A stretch of 43,379 bases of DNA, from the NCBI GenBank assembly GCA_034411135.1, contig DAOUMN010000026.1, positions 1 to 43,379 of the forward strand, written 5' to 3'. Positions 23,354-32,036 of the stretch are shown piece by piece (positions within the stretch are counted from its first letter, which is position 1; each line of letters begins with the position of its first letter). Made by a program: the position numbers and the translations under genes. The notes under the pieces were generated by a model. The model worked only from the letters and a program-made list of their open reading frames with translations. It was not told the origin of the DNA and made no database searches. The stretch is from Bellilinea sp034411135 (GTDB taxonomy: Bacteria > Chloroflexota > Anaerolineae > Anaerolineales > Anaerolineaceae).

Positions 23354-24952
23354 CTATTCGTACGTGGGATAAGGACTAGGAATCTCGATGGATAATTCCA
23401 ATCCGCCCCTGGATTGAGACTTAACCTTCATATTGCCTCCCAGGAGCGATACCCTTTCGCTGATTCCAATCAAACCAAAATGTTTTTCCTGGGATAATCG
23501 TTCCAGGTTGATTGGTCCCTTGACGCCTTTCCCATTATCCACAATCCGCACGACCAGGCTTGCGGTTGCAGTACGAAAAAGATTGATCAAGACCTCATTG
23601 GCGCTGGCATGTTTACGAACATTGCTCAACCCTTCCTGGATAATTCGAAATACCGAAAGTTCAATTGTCTCTGGTAATCGCCCTAAACGTTCATCGATTT
23701 CCAACAGCACCGGTATACCGGTTTGCTCCGACCATTGGTGAGCAAGGGAGCGTATCGCCGACGGCAACCCGTGGCTATCAATGGTCGGCGGGCGCAAATC
23801 ACTGCACAATTGGCGCAAACCACCAATCACCTGCCGTATTCCGTTTCGTATCTTGGACAATTCCAGAGAGAGATCCGTATCTGCGTGTTCATTCTCAATG
23901 GATTCCAATTGGTAATTAAAGCTGAGCAAGTCTTGTATCACCTGATCATGCAGATCGCGCGCCAATGCTTTTCGTTCCGCCTCCCTTTCAGTCATCAGTC
24001 GCCGGTTGGCTTCCTGCAGGGCTAAGTTCAAGCGGTCAAGCGCTTTCAATTGGTCCCCAAGGCGCTCGATCAATTGACGATTGAGGGTGTCCTGCTCCTC
24101 AAGACTGCGCTGCAAATGGGTTTGCGATCGGCGCAGTTCTTCTGCCTGTTGCTGTGCCGTGTAATAATTTTCAAATGCCCAGATCACCGGGGTAACCCGT
24201 TCACGCCGGTTCGAGCCTACAATCAACTCAACCACCTCGCGCGCAGTTGTCTCGGCAGTTTTCCGCAAGGTAACCTGGGCGCCTTGATACAATACCAGGA
24301 TGTAATCGGTAACCGCAAAGATATGATTGAGATCATCGCTGCTCAAGATTACCGAAACATTTTGCGCTGCCAGACTTTTTATTTTGACCAGCATTTTCTG
24401 CTGACGTTCATACGAAAGCGCAGCAAGCGAATCATCCAGCAGTAGCAACTTCGCTGGTTGGATCAAGGCTTTCGCCAGTGCAACCACTTGCTTTTGTTCA
24501 TTGGATAGGTCACGAGGGGTCTGGAAGACAATTTCCGGCGGCAGGCGAAATTCGTGAAAAAATTGCCGTGCAGCAACGAGCATCTCGCCTTCCTTCGGCC
24601 AGACATTCAGAGGGCTTAACCGGGCCACCTCCTTACCCAAAAACACATTGTCGAGCACGTTTAGGTTTTCAGCCAGCACCGGGTATTGGTAGGTTGCCTC
24701 AATACCCAAACGGCGGGTTTGGGTGGCATCCGAAAACACAACTTTATTCTCCTCCCAATAGATCTCCCCGCTCGAAGGCTGGATTAAGCCGCTCAATATT
24801 TGAAACAAGGTTGACTTACCCGCCCCACGCTGACCAACAACCCCTAATACCTGACCCGGATCGATTGAAAAGTTGACTCCATTCAACGCTGCGACACTGC
24901 CAAACGACTTCGATAGATTGGTTACCCGGATCAAGGAACCTGGACTATTCAT
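23354..24952 (-). CDS. ABC-ATPase domain fused to a NarX/DegS-type histidine kinase
   Basis: A 532-residue soluble protein. Residues 1-250 are an ABC nucleotide-binding domain that aligns with domain 1 of GguA: Walker A GQRGAGKST (40-48), Q-loop Q89, and the VFLGKE region. Key catalytic parts are altered: signature LSNEQ (149-153), D174 where the catalytic Glu belongs (LLLDDS), and D206 where the switch His belongs (SSDDL). Residues about 260-325 are a coiled coil. Residues about 325-395 are a HisKA_3 domain with H335 in DLHDQ, and about 425-532 an HATPase_c domain with N444, DNGKG and GLIGISER. No membrane segment, PAS or GAF domain exists, so the ABC part is the only input. It may dock on the sugar permease or sense nucleotide. 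Confidence 0.9.
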   Translation of the reverse strand: MNSPGSLIRVTNLSKSFGSVAALNGVNFSIDPGQVLGVVGQRGAGKSTLFQILSGLIQPSSGEIYWEENKVVFSDATQTRRLGIEATYQYPVLAENLNVLDNVFLGKEVARLSPLNVWPKEGEMLVAARQFFHEFRLPPEIVFQTPRDLSNEQKQVVALAKALIQPAKLLLLDDSLAALSYERQQKMLVKIKSLAAQNVSVILSSDDLNHIFAVTDYILVLYQGAQVTLRKTAETTAREVVELIVGSNRRERVTPVIWAFENYYTAQQQAEELRRSQTHLQRSLEEQDTLNRQLIERLGDQLKALDRLNLALQEANRRLMTEREAERKALARDLHDQVIQDLLSFNYQLESIENEHADTDLSLELSKIRNGIRQVIGGLRQLCSDLRPPTIDSHGLPSAIRSLAHQWSEQTGIPVLLEIDERLGRLPETIELSVFRIIQEGLSNVRKHASANEVLINLFRTATASLVVRIVDNGKGVKGPINLERLSQEKHFGLIGISERVSLLGGNMKVKSQSRGGLELSIEIPSPYPTYE

Positions 24953-24971
24953 AATCTACCCTGCCATAAAA

Positions 24972-24977
24972 ATTATA
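24972..24977 (-). promoter_or_regulatory. -10 box for the ABC-kinase fusion gene
   Basis: A perfect TATAAT on the minus strand ends 19 bases before the ATG. A TTGAGC lies upstream, but at a 15-base spacing, so the -35 is weak. The gene therefore seems to have its own promoter, downstream of the FKBP terminator. Confidence 0.4.
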
Positions 24978-25039
24978 CTTCAAACCTAAAATGCTCAATA
25001 CCCATCCAAATAACCAGACGTAAGCAGAAGACTCGAGGT

Positions 25040-25067
25040 AAAAAAACCGGCAGGTAGCCCTGCCGGT
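25040..25067 (-). terminator. Intrinsic terminator of the FKBP gene
   Basis: ACCGGCAGG (25046-25054) and CCTGCCGGT (25059-25067) form a 9-bp GC-rich stem with a 4-base loop. On the minus strand the stem runs straight into seven T residues (complement of 25040-25046). It lies 23 bases after the FKBP stop and separates it from the kinase gene. Confidence 0.9.
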
Positions 25068-25090
25068 AAATTGTTGCTCAATGAGGAAAA

Positions 25091-25609
25091 TTACCCGCAA
25101 CTTCCCCCGCAATCAGAGGAAGAACCGCAGGTCGTACAGCCCCCACCCACTCGACCATTGAGCAATTCCTCTGGTGTGGGCTCGCGCACGCCGGAGATTT
25201 TTGCCCGAAAATGCAACTGCTTACCCGCTAGGGGATGGTTAGTGTCGACTTCGACCCACTCCTCACTTAAGCCGATAATCCGCGCGCTAAGTACTCTACC
25301 CTCATCTGTTCGTACACGAAATGGACAACCAATTTCGAGTGGGAACGAAGGCGGGAACTGTGTTTTTGCCAGTTGGAAGACACCTTCCGGGTTATACTGA
25401 CCATAGGCATCATCCGGCATAACGATGATTTCTTTTTCTTGATTAACCATCATCCCTACCAGCTGTTGCTCCAAACCCGGAATGATATTGTTAAATCCCT
25501 GCAAATATTCGAGCGGACGCTTGCCAGAAGCATCAATCAATTGACCATCCACCGTTAAGGTATAATCAAGTGCAACAACTACGCCATTCCGGACAACCAT
25601 CGTCTCCAT
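25091..25609 (-). CDS. slyD: SlyD-like FKBP peptidyl-prolyl isomerase with Cys-rich tail
   Basis: A 172-residue cytoplasmic protein. The split FKBP domain is visible at both ends (VVALDYTLTVDGQLIDAS; later NHPLAGKQLHFRAKI), with the SlyD insert-in-flap chaperone domain between (about 70-130; PDDAYGQY, FPPSFPLEIG). The C-terminal tail (about 152-172) holds five Cys in CTTC, DCGG and SCG arrangements, replacing the His-rich nickel-binding tail of the Escherichia coli protein. It should speed prolyl isomerisation and bind metal, and may serve nickel handling. A -10-like TATAAT lies on the minus strand at 25657-25662 without a clear -35. Confidence 0.9.
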   Translation of the reverse strand: METMVVRNGVVVALDYTLTVDGQLIDASGKRPLEYLQGFNNIIPGLEQQLVGMMVNQEKEIIVMPDDAYGQYNPEGVFQLAKTQFPPSFPLEIGCPFRVRTDEGRVLSARIIGLSEEWVEVDTNHPLAGKQLHFRAKISGVREPTPEELLNGRVGGGCTTCGSSSDCGGSCG

Positions 25610-25731
25610 ATCAGTCCTGTCTTTGTTATCGAAAAATGAAATATGATAATATTGAAATTATACCCGATTGTTCAAGCGTGAATCGGTTTTGATAATGATT
25701 GTGAAATTATTATGGGTGGCAAAAGGCTCGA

Positions 25732-27168
25732 ATGAAACAGATAAACGAAAATGAACTCCTTAAGTGGATTGACCATGGTTTACTGCCGGTTACCCTGAAA
25801 AAAAAGAAGCGCGTCTTGATTGCGGGGGCGGGAATTGCCGGTCTGGTAGCAGGCTTCGAACTTAAACGTGCAGGTTATGAAGTGACAATCCTTGAAGCCC
25901 AGAACCGTGTGGGAGGGCGCATTCACACGTTGCGAGCACCATTTTCGCACCGATTATTCGCTGAAGCCGGTGCAATGCGCATCCCCCAAAACCACCATCT
26001 GACCCTGGCGTATGTCGATAAATTCAAACTCTCAACCATTCCCTTCATCAACCACAATCCAAATGCATTTCTTTATTTGAATGGCACCCGGAAACGGTTT
26101 TCCGAAGCTGGAATGATGAACGAATTTTTTGGTTATCCATTACATCCCCACGAGCAAATGATCAGCGCGGACGATTTATGGCTTACAGCCATCCGTCCAT
26201 TCATTGAAAAAATCAAACGTGATGGATCTCAAGCGTGGGATGCCATCGTTCGGGATTACGACGAGTATTCCGTTCGGGAGTTCCTGGAAATAAAGGGCTG
26301 GTCGGAAGGAGCCATCGAGCGGTTTGGCTTGTTATACAACCAGGAAGCCATCATGAATTCCTCGTTTTTGGAGCTGCTTCGCGAAGAAGTGGGCGGCTAT
26401 TACGAGGATATGGTCACATTACCAGACGGAATGGATCGTTTGGCGCAAAGCTTTTTCGAGGATTTACAAGAAAATATATTTTTTGGGCAGCGCGTGGTTT
26501 CTATCGAACAGTCCACTGAGCAGGTTACCTTTCATGTGCGCACCATTTTTGGCAAACGATCCTATTGCGCTGATTACGCCATCGTAACGCTGCCTTTCCC
26601 GGTTTTGCGTCATATTGAAATTCTTCAGCCGTTCAGCCCAGGGAAACAGCGAGCTATTCGCCAACTGCATTATGACGCTTCGGCAAAAATATTTTTTCAG
26701 TTTCGCCGCCGTTTTTGGGAACTGGATGAAGGCATCATTGGCGGGAGCACCATTACCGACCTGGCAATTCGCAACATCTATTATCCATCACTCAACAATG
26801 CCACAAACCGCGGGGTAATGTTAGCATCCTACACCTGGGGTGAAGACGCACAACGTTGGGGTTCTCTTTCACCTGAAGAACGATTGCGCCAGGCTCTCGA
26901 AAATGTGATCGCCATACATCCCCAGGCTGGCGACGAATATGAAGCCGGTGTCTCATATATGTGGCATGATGATGAGTTTGCTGGCGGCGCATTTGCATTA
27001 TTTGATCCTGGACAACAAACCTTACTGTATGACCACATTCGCAGCCCCGAAGGGCGAATTTTCTTTGCGGGAGAACACACCTCACTGGCACACGCCTGGA
27101 TACAAGGGGCGGTCGAGTCGGGATTAAGAGCAGCTTACGAGCTCACAATGGCTGCCAGGACTGATTAA
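25732..27168 (+). CDS. FAD-dependent amine oxidase, L-amino-acid-oxidase-like
   Basis: A 478-residue flavoprotein. The N-terminal dinucleotide fold has GAGIAG (about 32-37), the ribose-binding E near 54 and the GGR motif. The C-terminal flavin segment reads FFAGEHTS..HAWIQGAVESG, which resembles bacterial and venom L-amino-acid oxidases more than monoamine oxidases with a covalent-FAD Cys. It oxidises an amine or amino acid to an imine with release of hydrogen peroxide. There is no secretion signal, so it is cytoplasmic. Substrate unknown. It is on its own strand run ahead of the large HD-GYP sensor, 19 bases upstream, and may be cotranscribed with it. Confidence 0.85.
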   Translation: MKQINENELLKWIDHGLLPVTLKKKKRVLIAGAGIAGLVAGFELKRAGYEVTILEAQNRVGGRIHTLRAPFSHRLFAEAGAMRIPQNHHLTLAYVDKFKLSTIPFINHNPNAFLYLNGTRKRFSEAGMMNEFFGYPLHPHEQMISADDLWLTAIRPFIEKIKRDGSQAWDAIVRDYDEYSVREFLEIKGWSEGAIERFGLLYNQEAIMNSSFLELLREEVGGYYEDMVTLPDGMDRLAQSFFEDLQENIFFGQRVVSIEQSTEQVTFHVRTIFGKRSYCADYAIVTLPFPVLRHIEILQPFSPGKQRAIRQLHYDASAKIFFQFRRRFWELDEGIIGGSTITDLAIRNIYYPSLNNATNRGVMLASYTWGEDAQRWGSLSPEERLRQALENVIAIHPQAGDEYEAGVSYMWHDDEFAGGAFALFDPGQQTLLYDHIRSPEGRIFFAGEHTSLAHAWIQGAVESGLRAAYELTMAARTD

Positions 27169-27187
27169 GACCAGCAAAGTAATCTTT

Positions 27188-30100
27188 TTGAATGGAACTC
27201 AAGTGAATAGTCAATTCTTTGCCAATGCTTCTTCTCCCGGCATGAACTCGCAAATCTTGGACAGCATCGCCGATCTAATTAGTGATTTCTTTTTTGTCGT
27301 ACGATTGAACGAATTGGATGAAATCACGGATATCTGGACAAACATCCCGCCCGAAGAGCTATCTCGATTACCGGTTGGAAAAATCCCGCTCACGGAAATC
27401 ATTAAAAAAATCGCCCAACACAATGTCAATCAATCCTCACCCTCTTGGTTTACATCCCTTTTTTCAGGGATAATCACAGACTTTGAACTACCTTTTCAAA
27501 CAGCAGACAATGAACGAGTGTGGTTGCAAATTCGCCTCAGGGGGCAACTTGATTCGGAACAAAAAAACCGCATTGTTTTAGGGATTGTCAAAGACGTCAC
27601 TTCCGTGCATGCCCACGAGGAAGAACGGGAAAAAATTGTAGCAGACATTCAAGCAGTCAACCAATTGCTGGAAAACCAATCCCTTGAGTTAAAGAAACAC
27701 CTGGCGGGGATCACCGCAGTGTTTGATACAGTATCCGACGCAATCATTGTGTATGATGCCAACGGAATTGTCACTCGTGTAAATCAGGCAGCCATTCAAG
27801 GCTATGGTTTCGATCCCACCGGAATGGATTATTTACATCTGTCCGAACGGTTAACAATCAAGAACCCTCAGGGCGTCCCCCGTTCAAAGGACGAACTGGT
27901 TTTTTATCGGCTCCAGCAGGGCGAACCCCAAATCAATCAGATTAGTCGCATGATAAATTACTCAGGCAACCTGGTCTGGCAATTGGTATCAGGTAAACCG
28001 TTACTGGAAAACGGCAAAATGATCGGTGCGGTGGTTACCTGGAAAGATATCACCGATCTCGAGACGATGCGCCTAATCCTGGAGGAAAACGAGCGCAAAC
28101 TTCGTAGTGTTATCAATCATTCTGGTGACGGGATTGAACTCACGGATGAATCGGGCACGATCATTGAGTGGAATCCTGCTATGGAGAAAATAACAGGACT
28201 TACAGCCAAGGAAGTCATTGGGCAAAAATCCTGGGATGTGTCGATTCAATTGGGATCCAGCGAAATTGACCAACCGACCTCACGCGAGGTTATTGAAAAA
28301 CGAATCCAAAAAATATTACAAACTGGAAAATCTAGCTGGCTTGAAATGCCTTTCGAATCGCGGTACAAGGTTCGGGATGGTCGTGAACGGATTATGGAAA
28401 GCAATGCGTTTTCTATTCCGACCGAAAAAGGATTCATGTTCGGGGTTATCTCGCGCGATGTCACCGAAAGAAAATTAATCGAAGAACATCTGCGGCAAGC
28501 GCGAGACTACTACTTGAAGCTATTCGAAGATTTTCCTGCCATGATCTGGCGTTCAACATCGGATGGCGCCTGCGACTATAAAAACAAAACCTGGTTGGCG
28601 TTTACCGGTAAATCACTCCAGGACGTTTTGGTTAATGGCTGGATCGACAGTGTCCATCCAGAGGACAGAGCGATTGTCAAGAAACAATCTGAAGTATGTT
28701 TTAACGAACGCAAGACAGTGTCACTGCGCTACCGTTTGCGGCGGTTCGACGGCGAATATCGTTGGATAACCGACTTTGGCCAGCCCTATACCGACTTGGA
28801 TGGTAATTTTGCCGGTTATATCGGAGTCTGCCTGGAAGTGCACGATACGGTTGAACGCCAACGGGAAATGGAAATTGTACTATCTGTTTCAGCGGCACTT
28901 CGTCCCGCCAGTTCACCTGAAGAAATCATGAAAACCTTGCTCGAGCAGTTAACTATTCTCACAGGTGCTGAAGGAGCGGTAATACCGACGCCGGATGATC
29001 AAAAAACTGGACTGGTCATCCGTGCTGCCAGCGGATTATTGTCTGCGCTGGAAGGAATCAGCAACCCCAATACAGCCGATGAACTGTCTAATAAGCTCAT
29101 TAACGAAAAAACAAAACTGGTCAATATTAACCTAGGGCAACTGCGACCAGACTTAAGTCGCAAATGGCACAGGCAATTTGTGGTGGGGCAGCCCTTAATT
29201 GCTTCGGGTATTACCATTGGCGGATTATGGGCGATACGCAAACAGGCGTTTTCTGAACAAGAAGTGCGTATGATTAATGCCTTCTCTGATATTGCTGCAA
29301 CTGCCATACAGCGAGCATCCCTGACCCTGGAAACCAACCAGTACGCTGAAAAGTTGAGAATCATCAGCGATATGGGGCGCAGTATGTCGGAAACCCTTGA
29401 TCCGGATGGTATTTTCGCTTTACTGAACAGTACCATTCATAGCCTGTTCAATAACATTGCCTGCATATTGGTTTCCCGCTACGATTCAGACAAGCTGGCA
29501 ATCCGTTGTGAATACTGCAACTTGAATGGTTTACAGGTCAGCCCAGCCTCGTTGCCTGTGCTCCCCTTTGATCCAACCGGACGAGGTAATCAGAGCTGGG
29601 TCATTCAGAATCAACGCCCCAAGATTCTAAATAATCTACCCAATAACACAAAAAATTCGTACTATCTCGACGATGGATCTCCGCAACCGTTATCCGCCAT
29701 ATATATTCCGATGATCGCCGAAGGTAAAGTAATCGGTGTTCTGCAAGTGCAGAGTTACAAGGATAACTTCTTTACTGAACGTGATATCGATATTCTTAAT
29801 CTGGTAGCAAGTACCACGGCGATTTCCCTTTCGAATGCCACGCTGTTTGACAATCTCCAGCAATCGAATCGCGAACTGGTCAGCGCATATGATGCCACCC
29901 TCCGCGGTTGGGCGCAAGCTCTGGAACTAAGAGACCAAGAAACCAAAGGTCACTCCGTGGAAGTAGTTGAATTAACCTTGAAATTTGCTCTTGCCGCTGG
30001 GATTCCGGAAACCGAATTGGATCACATTCGAAGAGGAGCCCTATTGCACGATATCGGCAAGATAGCCATACCCGACAGCATTCTCAATAAACCGGGGCCA

Positions 30101-30436
30101 TTAAATGATGCAGAGTGGAATATCATGAAGCAACACCCGGTGTACGCTTACCAGATTCTGAAAGAGATTGAATTCCTTGAGCCTTCTCTGATCATTCCAT
30201 ATTCCCACCATGAGCGTTGGGACGGAAGTGGTTATCCGCAAGGCTTGCGTGGAATTGACATTCCATTACCAGCCCGCCTGTTCGCCATTGTGGATGTATG
30301 GAATGCCCTCCAACGGGAGCGCCCCTATCGCAGTGCATGGAGTCGGGAGAAAACCATCCAATATCTCAAGGAACAAGCTGGCAAGCAATTCGATCCACAT
30401 CTTGTCGAATTATTCTTGAGTTTAATCAACCAATGA
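27188..30436 (+). CDS. Multi-PAS, double-GAF HD-GYP phosphodiesterase
   Basis: A soluble sensor of up to 1082 residues. It has about four PAS-like domains (about 20-130, 170-290, 300-430 and 435-560), two GAF domains (about 565-720 and 735-890), a helical linker with AYDATLRGWAQALE and a C-terminal HD-GYP domain. The catalytic HD is at 954-955 (LHDIGK), SHHERWD follows and GYP is at about 1015-1017, all intact. It should degrade c-di-GMP in response to one or more cytoplasmic signals. The start is uncertain: TTG at 27188, GTG at 27203 and ATG at 27242 are in frame and none has a good Shine-Dalgarno site; the first PAS domain begins just after 27242. It follows the amine oxidase closely. Confidence 0.88.
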   Translation: MNGTQVNSQFFANASSPGMNSQILDSIADLISDFFFVVRLNELDEITDIWTNIPPEELSRLPVGKIPLTEIIKKIAQHNVNQSSPSWFTSLFSGIITDFELPFQTADNERVWLQIRLRGQLDSEQKNRIVLGIVKDVTSVHAHEEEREKIVADIQAVNQLLENQSLELKKHLAGITAVFDTVSDAIIVYDANGIVTRVNQAAIQGYGFDPTGMDYLHLSERLTIKNPQGVPRSKDELVFYRLQQGEPQINQISRMINYSGNLVWQLVSGKPLLENGKMIGAVVTWKDITDLETMRLILEENERKLRSVINHSGDGIELTDESGTIIEWNPAMEKITGLTAKEVIGQKSWDVSIQLGSSEIDQPTSREVIEKRIQKILQTGKSSWLEMPFESRYKVRDGRERIMESNAFSIPTEKGFMFGVISRDVTERKLIEEHLRQARDYYLKLFEDFPAMIWRSTSDGACDYKNKTWLAFTGKSLQDVLVNGWIDSVHPEDRAIVKKQSEVCFNERKTVSLRYRLRRFDGEYRWITDFGQPYTDLDGNFAGYIGVCLEVHDTVERQREMEIVLSVSAALRPASSPEEIMKTLLEQLTILTGAEGAVIPTPDDQKTGLVIRAASGLLSALEGISNPNTADELSNKLINEKTKLVNINLGQLRPDLSRKWHRQFVVGQPLIASGITIGGLWAIRKQAFSEQEVRMINAFSDIAATAIQRASLTLETNQYAEKLRIISDMGRSMSETLDPDGIFALLNSTIHSLFNNIACILVSRYDSDKLAIRCEYCNLNGLQVSPASLPVLPFDPTGRGNQSWVIQNQRPKILNNLPNNTKNSYYLDDGSPQPLSAIYIPMIAEGKVIGVLQVQSYKDNFFTERDIDILNLVASTTAISLSNATLFDNLQQSNRELVSAYDATLRGWAQALELRDQETKGHSVEVVELTLKFALAAGIPETELDHIRRGALLHDIGKIAIPDSILNKPGPLNDAEWNIMKQHPVYAYQILKEIEFLEPSLIIPYSHHERWDGSGYPQGLRGIDIPLPARLFAIVDVWNALQRERPYRSAWSREKTIQYLKEQAGKQFDPHLVELFLSLINQ

Positions 30437-30488
30437 GACTGGAATAGATCGCTAGCCGCCCGTAGGTCTTAATAGGGTAGCAAAGACA

Positions 30489-30971
30489 ATGTTCGCAAAT
30501 CAATCTCAAATTTTTTCGAATCAGGTGTTGCCCTCTTTGTTTCATGGAACGCCTGCCCAATTCCTACAGTATCTTGATCGGGATGGCACAAAATTTCTTG
30601 TGTTTTATTGGAAAATCGCTGGCGAGAAGTGCGCTCCTTCGATGCGCCGCGACTCCTTTGGTTTGAATTTTTCATTTCACGAGCCCAATCCCGGAACGCT
30701 GATTACGATTATTCGATTGCCCGAGCCTGTTACCGAGTATGATTGTTATTTTTCCGCGCTAATCTACCGCCCAAGCCGCCGAATTTTTTTTGTATCCGAC
30801 ACGACAAAGGTGATCAACCTTGAAAAATGCTCCCGCTCAGATTTTGACACAGGCACATTGATGGTCGAATGGAATCGACATCTTCGACGCGAAGCAATCA
30901 ACATAAGCCCTCCACCGATCCAGGAGGAATTTTTCAAAATTTTAATTCAGGTTCTTCGAGAGTTACCCTGA
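30489..30971 (+). CDS. Conserved-looking protein of unknown function
   Basis: A 160-residue soluble protein with no family I can recognise. It is predicted alpha/beta, with short strands such as TKFLVFYWKI, GLNFSFHEP, TLITIIRLP and RIFFVSDTTKV, and a C-terminal helix (EEFFKILIQVLREL). It has three Cys and no signal peptide or membrane segment. It lies 52 bases after the HD-GYP sensor on the same strand and may be cotranscribed, so a role with c-di-GMP signalling is possible but not shown. It converges on mscS with 10 bases between stops. Codon use looks normal, so I regard it as a real gene. Confidence 0.65.
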   Translation: MFANQSQIFSNQVLPSLFHGTPAQFLQYLDRDGTKFLVFYWKIAGEKCAPSMRRDSFGLNFSFHEPNPGTLITIIRLPEPVTEYDCYFSALIYRPSRRIFFVSDTTKVINLEKCSRSDFDTGTLMVEWNRHLRREAINISPPPIQEEFFKILIQVLRELP

Positions 30972-30981
30972 CTGCACAGAC

Positions 30982-32028
30982 CTATACATTTTTGGTATAA
31001 ATGGTCTGCGTCGGATAGGCAAATTGAATTTGATTTTCAGAAAATTTATTATATATATCCAGGTTGATTTGTTGCTGGCGATCCATGAACAACCGGTAAT
31101 CACTGGCATCAACGAAATATACAACCTCAAAAATCAGTGCAGAAGCACCAAATTCCTTAAAATGCGCTCGTTCAAAAGTTGTGTTTGCTGCCGCTTCAAT
31201 TGTCGCTTGAATAATTTGGGGGACGACTTGCAGTTTCTCCGCTGGTGTATCATAGGTTACCCCAAGCGTGAATACCACCCGGCGTCGTTCCATGCGCTTG
31301 AAATTGCGGATTCGACTGGCAAGCAGATCCGAATTAGAAAACACGAGTTGCTCCCCAGACAAACTACGTATTCGGGTGCTTTTCAACCCAATATATTCCA
31401 CTGTACCGGTAAATTCACCCACGTTAATGGTGTCTCCAATCGAGAATGGTTTATCCAGGGTTATGGTTAAAGAACTAAACAAATCGCTCAAGATGTTCTG
31501 GACAGCCAGACCAATGGCAATTCCGCCAATTCCCAAACTGGTAATCAGGCTGGTGACCTGAACGCCGGGAATATTGTCCAACGCTAGGATGACAACCAGA
31601 GTCCAAACCACGAGACGGGCAAAAAATTGCAGAGCATTCAATGAGGATTGTTGTTCTTTTCCTGCTTCGCCACCGCCACGCCGCTCGATCCAGACCTCGA
31701 TCAACCCCAATACCCAAATTCCCGCCTGTGTGATCAATAAGATAATGGTTGTTGTGGTCATTGCACCACGAATTTGGGGACTCAATCGCACCACAAGGCT
31801 TCCAACAAGGATGGCTATCCAGAGCAGGAACCATGTTTTTGTTCCCAAAAAGACACGGTGCACAAAACTGGCTGTTTTATACCTGCCACTTTCAGAAAAT
31901 TGCTTAAAACGATGGATCAAGATTCCGCGCACCAGGCGCAACATAAAAAAGACAATTAAAATCAGTGCGCCGGCAAGAATCCAATCTCGCAACACAAAAA
32001 AATAGTATCGCAATGCATTCGCGTCCAT
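30982..32028 (-). CDS. MscS-family small-conductance mechanosensitive channel
   Basis: A 348-residue membrane protein. Four or five hydrophobic helices fill the first 190 residues. The MscS pore and beta domain signature follows: GIGGIAIGLAVQNILSDLFS, then ITLDKPFSIGDTI and the VEYIGLKSTRIRS segment. The remaining C-terminal part is the cytoplasmic vestibule. It releases solutes under hypo-osmotic shock or may act as a sensor-coupled channel. Its ATG lies 8 bases after the stop of the large HD-GYP receptor gene with no Shine-Dalgarno site of its own, so translation is probably coupled to that gene. Confidence 0.9.
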   Translation of the reverse strand: MDANALRYYFFVLRDWILAGALILIVFFMLRLVRGILIHRFKQFSESGRYKTASFVHRVFLGTKTWFLLWIAILVGSLVVRLSPQIRGAMTTTTIILLITQAGIWVLGLIEVWIERRGGGEAGKEQQSSLNALQFFARLVVWTLVVILALDNIPGVQVTSLITSLGIGGIAIGLAVQNILSDLFSSLTITLDKPFSIGDTINVGEFTGTVEYIGLKSTRIRSLSGEQLVFSNSDLLASRIRNFKRMERRRVVFTLGVTYDTPAEKLQVVPQIIQATIEAAANTTFERAHFKEFGASALIFEVVYFVDASDYRLFMDRQQQINLDIYNKFSENQIQFAYPTQTIYTKNV

Positions 32029-32036
32029 GCGCCAGA

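Noticed and set aside
25732..27168. Amine oxidase as part of putrescine degradation with the agmatine operon
   Set aside because: It lies 15 kb away in another transcription unit, and its flavin motif is closer to L-amino-acid oxidases. No evidence links them.
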